Shown piece after piece: positions 1 to 8,527 of a DNA stretch of 43,127 bases. The DNA is taken from positions 380,001 to 423,127 of the forward strand of contig NZ_SZNH01000003.1 of NCBI RefSeq assembly GCF_005869855.1, written 5' to 3'. Origin of the DNA: Nostoc sp. PA-18-2419 (lineage in GTDB: Bacteria; Cyanobacteriota; Cyanobacteriia; Cyanobacteriales; Nostocaceae). The position numbers and the translations under genes were made by a program. The notes beneath the pieces are model-generated. The model did no database searches and was not told the DNA's origin. It saw only the letters and a program-made list of their open reading frames with translations. The number at the start of each line of letters is the position of its first letter. Positions within the stretch are counted from its first letter, which is position 1.

Positions 1-34
1 ATAACTTGATTTTGCATCTAATTAATAATCCATT

Positions 35-1018
35 ATGAAATTAGCCACACATCCCACAGTAAAAACTCTAGGAGACTATGCTTACCAAGCGATTCAAAAA
101 CACTTTAAGAAAACCTTGAAGTGGGAAAAATCAGTAAAGAAAGATGAAGATCCAGAAGCACTGCACCAAATGCGAGTAGGAATGCGTCGCTTACGGACGG
201 CTGTAACTAGGTTTGGGCTAGCAGTAGATCTGTCCAAGCCAGTCAGCGATAAAAATATCGGTAAAATAGCTCGTCGTCTTGGTAGTCTGAGAGATTTAGA
301 TGTACTTAAAGAAAGTTTAGAAAACAACTATAAACCAAATTTACCCCGCAAAGAACAGGAATTTCTACAAACAGCTTTTGCAGCTTTGGCTAAACAACGT
401 GAAGATGTACTCTCAAGTGTACAAAAGACGCTAAAGGATGAACCTTACAAGTCTCTAAAAGAGGCATTGGAAAATTGGTTAGAGAAACCCAGTTATCAAC
501 CTTTGGCATCTGTGACGATTGGGCAAGTGCTACCTGATTTACTTTTACCGGAAGTGAGTAATTTCTTACTGCATCCAGGTTGGTTAATTGGCACACAATT
601 TGTGGAATCAGAAGTGAAAGTCCAGAAAAACTGGGAACGAGAAAAGATAGAACAACAATTATCAACCCAAGGCGAAATTCTGCATAGTTTGCGAAAAGAA
701 GCTAAACGTATACGCTACCAGATGGAGTTATTTACTGAGTTATATGGCGAGTCTTACGCGGCTTACATTACAGAAGTAAAAAATATCCAAGAAATTTTAG
801 GTACGATGCAAGATAGTGTGGTTTTAGCTGACTGGCTAGAAGATATTTTTAAGTCAGAAATTCAAACTCAGCTACCTACCCTTACTACTTTGTTAACTGA
901 AAACCGTTACCAGGCTTGGCAGCAGTGGCAACCCTTGCAAGAAAGATATCTGAAAACTGAAACCAGGCACAGCTTTCATTTGACAATACTGCACCCACTT
1001 TCGGGAGTAATAAATTAA
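35..1018 (+). CDS. CHAD domain protein
   Basis: The 327-residue protein is an all-helical CHAD domain protein. Both diagnostic basic motifs are visible: the stretch at residues 41-60 (EALHQMRVGMRRLRTAVTRF) and a second copy-like motif near 216-232 (LHSLRKEAKRIRYQMELF). Known CHAD domains bind inorganic polyphosphate through these conserved His/Arg/Lys helices and often localise to polyphosphate granules. There is no attached CYTH triphosphatase domain, so this is a stand-alone CHAD. The chosen ATG has no clear ribosome-binding site, but the N-terminal helix before the first motif supports it. It converges on the minus-strand gene downstream. The family is sure; polyphosphate binding is inferred from the family. 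Confidence 0.88.
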   Translation: MKLATHPTVKTLGDYAYQAIQKHFKKTLKWEKSVKKDEDPEALHQMRVGMRRLRTAVTRFGLAVDLSKPVSDKNIGKIARRLGSLRDLDVLKESLENNYKPNLPRKEQEFLQTAFAALAKQREDVLSSVQKTLKDEPYKSLKEALENWLEKPSYQPLASVTIGQVLPDLLLPEVSNFLLHPGWLIGTQFVESEVKVQKNWEREKIEQQLSTQGEILHSLRKEAKRIRYQMELFTELYGESYAAYITEVKNIQEILGTMQDSVVLADWLEDIFKSEIQTQLPTLTTLLTENRYQAWQQWQPLQERYLKTETRHSFHLTILHPLSGVIN

Positions 1019-1047
1019 AAGTTAGTTTTAGTTCGACAAGGATTGGA

Positions 1048-1692
1048 CTAACGAGCAGACAATTGAATCGGAGCCTCTAAGGATAAAACATAAACACTAC
1101 TCTGAGGAATCTGGACAATCCGGGTATTTTCAGCAGAACGCAAGCCAGAAATCAATCCTACAGCGCTTCCTAGCATTGCTCCCCGGTCAAACTGGTCGGG
1201 ATCGCCTTGGCTGAAAAAGCCTAAGGTGCTTCCACCAATTCTGCCCCAAATAGAGCCATTCTCAACAGCTTTATCATTAGCTCGCATATGGGTAATGGTA
1301 GTACCGGGAATCATTTGACTTGATGCTTTAATTGAGACAATTCGACCCTTGACAACTAATGATTGGGCGATAATTTTAGCGCCGCCATCAGTGGGTTTGA
1401 GGATAATAGTTACAGGAGTATTTTCTGCCGCTACAACATTACCTTGAGTATCTTGAATAGGGCTTGCTAGAGGAACGGTAAGAGGATAATCCTTTTTTTG
1501 CCCGACATCTACGGTAATAGACGCTGGAAACGAGACAACAATCGCTGTGTCTTGAGGAATGTCAATCTCTTGAGTGACTGCTTGAGTTGATTGAGGAGGC
1601 TGAATGATAACTGGTTGGGCACTAGCTGGGAGGATGATGCAACCCAACACAGATATAGAACAGGCAAGGCTGAAGAATATTTGTGTTTTCAT
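1048..1692 (-). CDS. Secreted hypothetical protein with signal peptide
   Basis: I do not recognise the family beyond a resemblance to conserved cyanobacterial exported proteins. The frame is open 17 codons further upstream, but the ATG at 1692 is preferred: it has an AAGGA ribosome-binding site about 8 nt upstream and starts directly with a classic signal peptide (MKTQIFF, a hydrophobic core, cleavage near PASAQ). The mature part of about 190 residues is Pro/Val/Thr rich at the start and looks beta-rich. A glycine-rich segment near the C-terminus (RGAMLGSAVGLISGL) resembles glycine-zipper hairpins of outer-membrane or periplasmic proteins. An envelope location is inferred. Confidence 0.75.
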   Translation of the reverse strand: MKTQIFFSLACSISVLGCIILPASAQPVIIQPPQSTQAVTQEIDIPQDTAIVVSFPASITVDVGQKKDYPLTVPLASPIQDTQGNVVAAENTPVTIILKPTDGGAKIIAQSLVVKGRIVSIKASSQMIPGTTITHMRANDKAVENGSIWGRIGGSTLGFFSQGDPDQFDRGAMLGSAVGLISGLRSAENTRIVQIPQSSVYVLSLEAPIQLSAR

Positions 1693-1828
1693 CACAGTTT
1701 TCCTTTGATGTGAGTAGGTTTTTTTAGGATTAAATCCCTTCACTCAATCAATAGGTTTGCGGTTATTAATTTATGCAGCAGTCTGTATGGGGTAGTGGGA
1801 GAGTGTGGGGATTCAACTTAGACGCACA

Positions 1829-2590
1829 TTAGCTAATCAATTTTTTTTCTTCGGGTAGTAATGTCGTTTCATCCTTAGCGGGTTGTTCATCTACAGATTT
1901 GGCTATAGTTAAATAGGGTTTGATAATTAGACTGACACCAATTGCCCAAGCTAATGCAACCATCCAACCAGCAAGAATATCACTTGGAAAATGAACCCCC
2001 AAATAAAGACGACACCAAGCAATCGCTATTATGTATAAACTACTGAGGATAAAAACCAATCGACGCCAAGGGCTAGCCCAATTGAAAATGAGCAAAATTG
2101 CTACTAATGTTACGCTGGTCATCGCATGATTGCTGGGAAATGCAAAACTAGACTCAGGTGCAATGGACTCCCACAATTGCGGACGAACTCGATGCATGAA
2201 TTCCTTTGCTATGAGGTTGATAATGAAGCTTCCTAATGAAACAGTAAGTACATAAGCTAGCGATCGCCAGCGTTTTTGAAGTAGTAATATTAGTGCGATC
2301 GCAACTACAATTGGTATTGCCGTCCAAGGCGACCCGATGATAGCCAGCATTACTGCTAAAATATCGAGCTGAGTGTTTGCTGTGGAGTGAACTGCTAACA
2401 GAATAGGCACATCCCACGGAAAGCTAGCTTCATTTTTCCATAGCTTCACTGCCAAAATTTCAAATATCTGCAAAGGTAAGTATACTCCAATTAATAGGAG
2501 TAAGAGCGATCGCCAACGGGCAAGCAATAAATTTTTCAGAAAATCAAGGGGCGAGCGGCTTTCTTGATTGGGCTTTTTGACACTTTGCAT
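1829..2590 (-). CDS. PAP2-family membrane phosphatase
   Basis: A 253-residue polytopic membrane protein with all three motifs of the PAP2/acid phosphatase superfamily: K129-x6-RP ending at residue 137 (KEFMHRVRP), PSNH at 152-155 (the usual PSGH with Gly to Asn), and R194-x5-H200-x3-D204. The family hydrolyses lipid phosphates such as phosphatidate or undecaprenyl diphosphate on the outer face of the membrane. About five or six hydrophobic helices are visible. The substrate cannot be told from sequence. The last ~25 residues are a charged cytoplasmic tail (DEQPAKDETTLLPEEKK). It may be co-directional with, but is not tightly linked to, the gene at 2650-3897. Confidence 0.9.
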   Translation of the reverse strand: MQSVKKPNQESRSPLDFLKNLLLARWRSLLLLLIGVYLPLQIFEILAVKLWKNEASFPWDVPILLAVHSTANTQLDILAVMLAIIGSPWTAIPIVVAIALILLLQKRWRSLAYVLTVSLGSFIINLIAKEFMHRVRPQLWESIAPESSFAFPSNHAMTSVTLVAILLIFNWASPWRRLVFILSSLYIIAIAWCRLYLGVHFPSDILAGWMVALAWAIGVSLIIKPYLTIAKSVDEQPAKDETTLLPEEKKLIS

Positions 2591-2649
2591 ATTTTAAATT
2601 CTGACTCCTGAATACTTTATTTCAATCAAGTATTAAATATTATTTATCG

Positions 2650-3897
2650 CTAGTTAATAGTTTTACTGGAATTTTGGAAATATCCACAATGTTTACAGTA
2701 TGGCAAATGTTTATAAGTCAGAAGATGACAGTTTTCGCATTCTAAATATTGATAATAACCGCAGTGCGGGCAGTGGCGATCGCGATGCCGAATTTTCTTT
2801 GCACAATTGAGACAGAGTGATTTTTGTACTCTGTTAGCTGCCTGGACTTTAGCATTAAAGACAAATTTTTGAAAAAACTTAATAATTCCAAAGCCAATCA
2901 GTGGAATCAGCAAAATATAAATATAATTGATTAAGAAAAGCAACCCGCCAAAAATAGGAGCGATGATATCAATAATAAATTGAAATATTGCTCCTATTTG
3001 GAAAAATTCAAAGACTTTAATGATTAGCGGGATAAAAAATATAACTAGTAAATGCCAGCTAATTAGCGAAATCAGTCCATATCCTCTGACTTGGGCAAAT
3101 CGATGAACTAATAAGGCAATGATAATCAGCGGTAGAAGAAAGAGAGATTGAAAACCAAGCTGAATACTTGGATACCAGAATAAGGCTTTTTGATAGCCTT
3201 TTTCAACTTCTGTAAATTGATTCTCATCTCGAATAAAAGATAGAAAACTAGTGCTTTCTGGTTTTGCAACTAGATCCTTCTGAAGATTAGAATTTTCTTG
3301 TCGGAGAGTAGAAATTTGGCGGTCATTTTGGTCTAACTGTTGTTTGGCTTTTTCTGCACCGACTTGATTAATTGATTGTTCGCGAGACTGACCTGCAATT
3401 TTTTCTAAGAGAGTCGAATCATATTTAGCACGAATATTGCGATTAGTTTGTTCGAGGTTACTTATTTTTTCTTGTTTCTGCTCAATAGTTTTGATAATTT
3501 GCTGATTTTGCTGATTGTTAATTTTATCTTTATACTCACCATACTTTAAGCATATTTGATTGACTTTTCCGAGATGAGCTATTTCGCCTTGTTGATAGCT
3601 TTGCTGAAAACTGAATTGATTGTTTGGGCTATATGGAAATGAAAGCTTAACAATTTCGTAATCTTTATCTTTAGTATTTTTTACCCGATAATTTTGCCAC
3701 TCTGAATAACATGGATAAGCCTCAGTTGGACTGATATGCCATCTACTAATATTATCCAGTCCTGTAAAAACATTAATTAAAATAAAAATATCAACTAAAA
3801 TAATTACAATCAAACTTACTTTATTCAGTGGTTCGTTGTTAATAGTTCTTGATTTCCTAAAAAATTGATTTAAAAGACGGCGGATGCTGGCAAACAT
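2650..3897 (-). CDS. Membrane protein with coiled coil and C-terminal double zinc ribbon
   Basis: A 415-residue protein of unrecognised family with a clear architecture. An N-terminal transmembrane helix (about residues 27-47) is followed by an extracytoplasmic region with a long Gln/Glu/Lys-rich coiled coil (about 125-215). Then come three or four membrane helices (about 245-350) and a cytoplasmic tail with eight cysteines arranged as two CxxC-x10-CxxC zinc ribbons (about 362-408). The topology suggests a sensor or scaffold that couples a periplasmic coiled coil to cytosolic zinc ribbons. The function is unknown. The ATG at 3897 is the first start in the frame. The DNA is AT-richer than its neighbours. 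Confidence 0.8.
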   Translation of the reverse strand: MFASIRRLLNQFFRKSRTINNEPLNKVSLIVIILVDIFILINVFTGLDNISRWHISPTEAYPCYSEWQNYRVKNTKDKDYEIVKLSFPYSPNNQFSFQQSYQQGEIAHLGKVNQICLKYGEYKDKINNQQNQQIIKTIEQKQEKISNLEQTNRNIRAKYDSTLLEKIAGQSREQSINQVGAEKAKQQLDQNDRQISTLRQENSNLQKDLVAKPESTSFLSFIRDENQFTEVEKGYQKALFWYPSIQLGFQSLFLLPLIIIALLVHRFAQVRGYGLISLISWHLLVIFFIPLIIKVFEFFQIGAIFQFIIDIIAPIFGGLLFLINYIYILLIPLIGFGIIKFFQKFVFNAKVQAANRVQKSLCLNCAKKIRHRDRHCPHCGYYQYLECENCHLLTYKHLPYCKHCGYFQNSSKTIN

Positions 3898-3972
3898 ATT
3901 GTGTTTTTAATCAATAGTAATTTAATCAAAATAAATTTTATCATATTTATTTATGTAAATATACTTAAATTA

Positions 3973-3992
3973 GGTAGCACTAATGTGCTACC
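3973..3992 (-). terminator. Hairpin downstream of the prx-grx gene
   Basis: A perfect 8-bp inverted repeat, GGTAGCAC-TAAT-GTGCTACC, lies 10 nt after the stop codon of the minus-strand peroxiredoxin gene. On that strand it is followed by an A/T-rich run without a pure T tract, so it is either a weak intrinsic terminator or a 3'-end stabilising hairpin. Confidence 0.5.
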
Positions 3993-4002
3993 AAACTGAA
4001 AT

Positions 4003-4737
4003 CTACTTAGCGGCGAAGTAAGCTTCTAGTGCCTCAGAACCACCAATTAATTTGCCATCGATAAATACTTGGGGAACTGTTGTCGCCCCTGTAACTGCTC
4101 GTAAAGAGCGTGTGGTAATATCCTTACCTAAAGTAATTTCTTCGTAATCCATGCCATGTTCCTTGAGCATCGCCTTGGCACGAGCGCAAAAGGGACAACC
4201 AACTTTCGCAAACAGAGAAACTACTTCGGGCTTGGCTGCTTGCGGGTTTATATATCTGAGCATTGTTTCAGCATCAGACACCTTAAAGGGATCTCCTGGC
4301 TCATCTGGTTCAATAAACATGTGGTCAATTACACCATCTTTCACCAGCATAGAATAACGCCACGATCGCTTACCAAATCCTAAGTCTGATTTATCTACCA
4401 GCATTCCCATTCCTTCAGTAAATTCACCATTACCATCAGGAATTAATGTAATATTAGCTACCTCTTGTTGTTTTGACCATTCGTTCATTACAAAAGCATC
4501 ATTCACAGAAAGACAAATAATATCATCGACTCCATTTTCTTGAAAAACCTTAGCCAACTCGTTGTAACCAGGGAGATGAGTTGATGAACAAGTGGGAGTA
4601 TAAGCACCCGGTAAGGAAAAAACAACTACTGTCTTATTAGCAAACAACTCATCAGTTGTTACATCTACCCAGTCATTGTTTTTACGAGTGTGAAAAGTAA
4701 CACTCGGAACTCTTTTTCCTTCGTAATTAGGCAACAT
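4003..4737 (-). CDS. Peroxiredoxin 5-glutaredoxin fusion protein
   Basis: The 244-residue protein joins a Prx5-type peroxiredoxin (about residues 1-165) to a glutaredoxin (about 172-244). The peroxidatic cysteine sits in [10 protein letters not shown] (C50), and the glutaredoxin has a CPFC dithiol active site (C181/C184) with the TVPQVFIDG and GG glutathione-binding segments. Such hybrids reduce H2O2 and alkyl hydroperoxides using glutathione, the Grx domain recycling the Prx domain in cis. The ATG at 4737 is preferred over the one 8 codons upstream because AGGA lies about 10 nt before it and the family begins there. It stands as a single minus-strand gene with its own hairpin. Confidence 0.95.
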   Translation of the reverse strand: MLPNYEGKRVPSVTFHTRKNNDWVDVTTDELFANKTVVVFSLPGAYTPTCSSTHLPGYNELAKVFQENGVDDIICLSVNDAFVMNEWSKQQEVANITLIPDGNGEFTEGMGMLVDKSDLGFGKRSWRYSMLVKDGVIDHMFIEPDEPGDPFKVSDAETMLRYINPQAAKPEVVSLFAKVGCPFCARAKAMLKEHGMDYEEITLGKDITTRSLRAVTGATTVPQVFIDGKLIGGSEALEAYFAAK

Positions 4738-4813
4738 AATTTTGCTTCCTGAAGTAATCAATACCAGTAATATCCTACAATCTGATTACTGGTTTCATCT
4801 AACCGTCAATTAG

Positions 4814-5743
4814 CTAAGAAAGTTGATTGATAAATGGGGCGATCGCTGCTATAAATTCAGCGGTTGATTCGTATGGTAAAACATTGCGCCCATTTATTTT
4901 TTTACCTCGACCTTGAGGTAAACAAGCCAGATAGTCAGCCAAGCGTTCATCTGGCGTTTCTTTTTTACCTTCTTGGCTTATACTTGATGCTGTTTCCCCC
5001 ACAACTACTAATGTTGGCTGCTGGATAGAAGTAATAAAACTACTATAATCCTGTCGCCAAAACCCTGCTAAAAAAGAAAACACTGCATGACGACTAGCAA
5101 GATTTTCTGCACCTGCTACTAATGTCTTTAACCACTCTGTATCAACAGCATTATCGTCAGCAAAGAGTTGACGAGTCGAGAAAGAGTGTAAAAACTTTGG
5201 CCTGCGTGCATAACGATAAAAACCACTTCCCAAAGGCGAATCTAACAGATTCCAAAGGAGTTTTTGTTGCCATTGTGGTGATTTATTGGTAATTACAGCC
5301 CACGCTGGCGGCCCAGAAAGTACGAGTCCAGCAATTAAATTTGATGCCTTTTGGACTAATTCGATAGCAACTGGGAATAACGCACCTTGTACGACTACAA
5401 TCACAGGTTTTTGCACTACTGTTTGTAAAAAGTATTGCAACTGTTCTGCCCAGTCACTAGGAGTGTAAGCCACATGGGGCATATCACTTTCACCGCATCC
5501 TAGTAAATCAGGGCTGTAAATCAAATTATGCTGACCATAATTGTACCATTCATAGGAAAATCTTCGCCAGAATTGCCGCGATAATCCCACACCAATCGGG
5601 TGAATTAATAGTAAAGGAATACCTGAGGGTATTGTATTACTTGGTTGATCGACTTCGTAAGCGCAACGATAATTTTGCCAAGTGAAAAACTGGCTAGGAG
5701 ATGCTGTAAAATCGGTTGTGTTAGCTACAGCTGATGGTTGCAT
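4814..5743 (-). CDS. Alpha/beta-hydrolase fold protein lacking the catalytic triad
   Basis: About 309 residues with a clear alpha/beta-hydrolase fold: an oxyanion-region HPIG after the first strand, the DLLGCGESD strand-helix typical of the superfamily, and a late QPTLVVVGE strand. The nucleophile elbow reads V-Q-G-A-L where GxSxG is expected, so the Ser position is Gly. The final His position reads NVLPYES instead of GH, and the acid strand gives GET. All three catalytic positions therefore look lost. It starts only about 20 nt after the upstream reductase gene at 5765-6589, so the two are probably co-transcribed. A TTG start at 5758 is an alternative to the ATG at 5743. Confidence 0.8.
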   Translation of the reverse strand: MQPSAVANTTDFTASPSQFFTWQNYRCAYEVDQPSNTIPSGIPLLLIHPIGVGLSRQFWRRFSYEWYNYGQHNLIYSPDLLGCGESDMPHVAYTPSDWAEQLQYFLQTVVQKPVIVVVQGALFPVAIELVQKASNLIAGLVLSGPPAWAVITNKSPQWQQKLLWNLLDSPLGSGFYRYARRPKFLHSFSTRQLFADDNAVDTEWLKTLVAGAENLASRHAVFSFLAGFWRQDYSSFITSIQQPTLVVVGETASSISQEGKKETPDERLADYLACLPQGRGKKINGRNVLPYESTAEFIAAIAPFINQLS

Positions 5744-5764
5744 AATTCCTAGTTTCAATACTTA

Positions 5765-6589
5765 CTAAAAAATCATCTGGGGATGAATCAATTCATATCC
5801 AGCTTCTTTGAGCTTTTCATTAGATACCAAGGCATTATATGGGCGAGTACTTGTGACAGAAGTATCCCATATAACTTTAGGTAAATTATGTTTCGCAAAT
5901 AAGCTATTGAGCAAATTTCTACTGGTGAGATGTGCATCATCCACTAAATTGTAAATCCCTTGCAAGCGTCGGTGACGCGCAAATTCGATCGCACCAACAA
6001 TATCATCTAGGTGAATCCAATTCGTGATATCCTCACCATTTCCGGGACGAGTTGTACCAGAATATCTACCAAATATTTTCACCAATTCCCTGCCAGTCCC
6101 ATAAATTCCTCCCAAGCGGAAGATGCAAACACGAAGATTTTCGCTACAAGCTGATAACAGCACCTCCTCAGTTTTTCGGAGAATTTGGGCATTTAAATTA
6201 GCAGGTGCAAGTGGTGTTTCTTCGTCTACCCAAACACCATTTCTGTCACCATACACTGCATAACTTCCTGTGTATATTAATTGTTTCACATTGGGAATAT
6301 GCCGTAAGAGTGAAACTAAAGTATTGGCAGTTTGCAGATAAGTCTCTTCATAAACTTCCGCACCTTTGGCACCAACACTTAAAAGTACAACATCTTGATT
6401 TTGTAAAACTGATTTTAGACCATCTAGGTCATTACCTGTAGTAACTACAACTCTTTGGGCTACTGATTGTAGTACAGAAAGACGCTCAGGAGAAGTTGTG
6501 GTTGCAGTGACAACAAAATTCATATTTTGCTGCCAATATTGAGCAACTTTATAACCAACATAACCACAACCAATGATTGCAACGTTCAT
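5765..6589 (-). CDS. NAD(P)-dependent SDR/epimerase family protein (YeeZ-like)
   Basis: A 274-residue extended-type Rossmann protein. The nucleotide-binding motif GCGYVG is at residues 7-12, and the family segment YTGSYAVYGD is at about 106-115, followed by a proline-containing loop, and RLGGIYG marks the substrate-side strand. It resembles the YeeZ-like NAD-dependent epimerase/dehydratase group, whose substrate is generally unknown. A canonical YxxxK is not evident after the SYAVYG segment, as in other atypical members. It is the first gene of a probable two-gene unit with the apparently inactive hydrolase at 4814-5743. Family is sure, activity unknown. Confidence 0.85.
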   Translation of the reverse strand: MNVAIIGCGYVGYKVAQYWQQNMNFVVTATTTSPERLSVLQSVAQRVVVTTGNDLDGLKSVLQNQDVVLLSVGAKGAEVYEETYLQTANTLVSLLRHIPNVKQLIYTGSYAVYGDRNGVWVDEETPLAPANLNAQILRKTEEVLLSACSENLRVCIFRLGGIYGTGRELVKIFGRYSGTTRPGNGEDITNWIHLDDIVGAIEFARHRRLQGIYNLVDDAHLTSRNLLNSLFAKHNLPKVIWDTSVTSTRPYNALVSNEKLKEAGYELIHPQMIF

Positions 6590-6722
6590 GGCAAAGTAGA
6601 CGCAAATAAATTAAACTACTCATTGAGAGAAGATTATCAATTTAAGAGACTGCACGTAAATAAATTTAACAGTCCACAGCCAACAGTCAATAGTAGAAAA
6701 GATTTTACCTAATAACTATTGA

Positions 6723-7226
6723 CTAATGACTATTAACTAATTTGCTAATTTGCTCGCTCTCAATTGTGGTAATTAGCTCTAGTGAAGAAGGATGGACACT
6801 ACTATTAAATCGAGCTACTACTTGGCCTTGCTGATTAACTAAAAATTTATCAAAGTTCCAACGAACAGTCCTCGTTGGCTCAACGGCTTCGCTAAGTCTG
6901 TCATCAACTGGCTGTTGCTGCGATCCTGTAGCATCAACTTTCCCTGATAGTTTAGACGTAACATTAAATTGGCTTGTAAAAAATTTGACAATCTCTTGAT
7001 TGCTTGTGGGTTCTTGCTGCCCAAAATCCTTACAGGGGAACCCTAAAACACTTAACCCAGCTTCTTTGTACTTTTGGTTCAGCTTTTCTAATCCGGCGTT
7101 TTGGGATGTATAACCAGAGTAGGAAGCCAGATTCACAATTAAAAGTACTTTTTGTGCGTGGTCATTTAATTGTTTATCCTGGTCATTGATGGTTTTGACC
7201 ACAATGTCAAAAATTGTGTTACTCAT
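6723..7226 (-). CDS. Glutathione peroxidase-fold protein with Cys-to-Ser active site
   Basis: The 167-residue length and order of blocks match the GPx family: a VNLAS-type strand, a FPC-x2-FG-x-QEP block and a late RWNFDKFLV block. In active GPx the first block carries the peroxidatic Cys or Sec (AS-x-C-G). Here it is ASYSGYT with Ser37, encoded by TCT, so neither Cys nor a TGA selenocysteine codon. The second block reads FPCKDFG where FPCNQFG is usual, so the catalytic Gln is Asp67. Trp123-Asn124 of the tetrad are kept. The protein keeps the fold but probably not peroxidase activity. It has a weak ribosome-binding site. Confidence 0.85.
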   Translation of the reverse strand: MSNTIFDIVVKTINDQDKQLNDHAQKVLLIVNLASYSGYTSQNAGLEKLNQKYKEAGLSVLGFPCKDFGQQEPTSNQEIVKFFTSQFNVTSKLSGKVDATGSQQQPVDDRLSEAVEPTRTVRWNFDKFLVNQQGQVVARFNSSVHPSSLELITTIESEQISKLVNSH

Positions 7227-7463
7227 CTGGAATCGGAATTGATAGGGAATATTGCCAAGTCTCCCATATTACAGGCACTTTAAACTTGGTTTGGTTGAGA
7301 AAACTAGTAGTCTATCAAATCAACTTTGCTGGCTGAGGTTAGGGAGTGGGGAGTGGAGAATAGGGACTAGGGACTTAAAAATAAATATTTAAGAATACTT
7401 GGGAATAGTTTCTCACTAGCCACTGCCCAACGTCTAATCCCTTAACTAGCGATCGCCTCTGAG

Positions 7464-7617
7464 TAAGTAGGTCAGTGTGAATATTTCTCATTGGGATGAG
7501 GCAGTTCGCGTAGCGTGTCGAAGACAAGGCAGTTGTTGCTGGAGGCAGAAGCCAAGAGAGTTTGAGTCTATTTAATTTTTATTAACATAGTTTGGTTTTT
7601 CCACATCGTTCTACTTA
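7464..7617. repeat. MITE-like element, copy A
   Basis: A 154-bp non-coding element beginning TAAGTAGGTCAGTGTGAAT and ending CCACATCGTTCTACTTA. The ends are imperfect inverted repeats (TAAGTAG...CTACTTA, with a further GTGTG/CACA match) and carry TA at both borders, as for Tc1/IS630-type target sites. The interior holds the Nostoc-type iterated string TTCGCGTAGCGTGTCGAAG. A second copy, similar over its full length, lies at 11037-11188. No transposase is linked, so it would need a partner in trans. Confidence 0.6.
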
Positions 7618-7962
7618 AACTTGTGATAACCTATCTATAAATTGCTCCACTAATCCGCTATTTCCGGATAAATATTGGAAATCTGCGTTGCTTTTAATAC
7701 AAAATATTAATATTTTAGTAAGCGCTGAAGGTTGGGTTGCTGAGTATAGGGGACTTCCAATTAAAAAAATATTCCATCCCTGCGGGACGCTACGCGAACG
7801 CTTTGAGGGCAGGGGAGCAGGGGACAGGGGGAGAGAAAGTCGTTTTGATAGACGTGAAATGGGATAATTTATTTTCTGGAAGTCCCTAGAAGTAAACAAA
7901 TTCGGATTGCTCAGGCAGTAGCTTGGGAAATACCCAGAAACGAAGAACTGGCAGGAGTAAAA
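7618..7962. other. Repeat-bearing intergenic DNA
   Basis: No convincing gene. At about 7776-7802 the string CTGCGGGACGCTACGCGAAC is the reverse-complement type of the short palindromic repeat found inside the two MITE-like copies. Purine-rich GGGGAGCAGGGGACAGGGGG follows. A 94-codon open frame on the minus strand here is composed mostly of these repeats and is not credited. Confidence 0.4.
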
Positions 7963-8128
7963 GTGAAGTGGATTGTTTTTTGCGACTTTGACGGTACTAT
8001 GACAGTGGATTTCCGATCAAGCCTTAAAGACTCATATCGACTCACCCCATTTCCAAGCAGTAGCAGCTAAACTCGAAGGTTTGGTGGCTGCTGCACCAGA
8101 TATTCGCTGTCATCGGCTTTTAGCATAA
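7963..8128 (+). pseudogene. Remnant joining a HAD-like N-terminus to an ABM-like C-terminus
   Basis: A GTG-started frame gives VKWIVFCDFDGTMT, a match to motif I (DxDGT) of HAD phosphatases such as MtnX-like enzymes, but it runs out of family sequence at once. From about 8003 another frame reads QWISDQALKTHIDSPHFQ and on to a TAA at 8126-8128. This resembles the C-terminal half of small antibiotic-biosynthesis-monooxygenase (ABM) proteins. Neither frame is long enough to be a full gene. I read it as two decayed fragments brought together by deletion; the ABM match is the stronger of the two. Confidence 0.4.
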
Positions 8129-8289
8129 ATGAATTTTTGTTTTCGCTAATAATCAAGTCTGGCAAATCACCGACAATATGTCTCAAACAAGTGAAATGTT
8201 CGCGCTTGGCGTTCCCGCAGCATAGTAAAACGACGAATCATAAGTTTTCGGAATTGCTTTGCTACGATCGCAATGACGTTATATGAGCA

Positions 8290-8431
8290 GACATGATATA
8301 ATATTGTGTCCGTTGAAAGACAGATCGTTAAGACCGCAATTCTTGCTGGGAGCTCTTAACAGGGGGAAAGACCGCTTTTTGATTTGTGCATAGATTACGG
8401 GAATCATAACTAATCAACTGGACATGATATA
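8290..8431 (+). promoter_or_regulatory. Candidate regulatory region upstream of the amidotransferase gene
   Basis: GACATGATATAA occurs twice, at about 8290 and 8421. The first copy sits in a near-palindrome (GACATGATATAATATTGTGTC over 21 positions, here described by its arms GACAyrATAT) that also contains a TATAAT -10-like box. Between the copies GTTAAGA (8327-8333) pairs with TCTTAAC (8354-8360) around an inner GCAA/TTGC stem. The arrangement could be a promoter with an operator and a leader hairpin. It is visible only as pattern, without a known regulator. Confidence 0.3.
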
Positions 8432-8527
8432 AATTGTCAGATTGAAGCGATCGCTCCAGAATCAAGCTTGATTTTGAAGTATCTTGAACAGCAAAGCCTT
8501 AGTCGAAAATTGAAACTTGCAACATCT

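Noticed and set aside
6723..7226. Possible selenocysteine at the GPx active site
   Set aside because: The codon is TCT (Ser), not TGA, and the frame is continuous.
7615..7899. Minus-strand 94-codon frame
   Set aside because: It consists of dispersed-repeat sequence and low-complexity Ser/Pro stretches, with no family resemblance.
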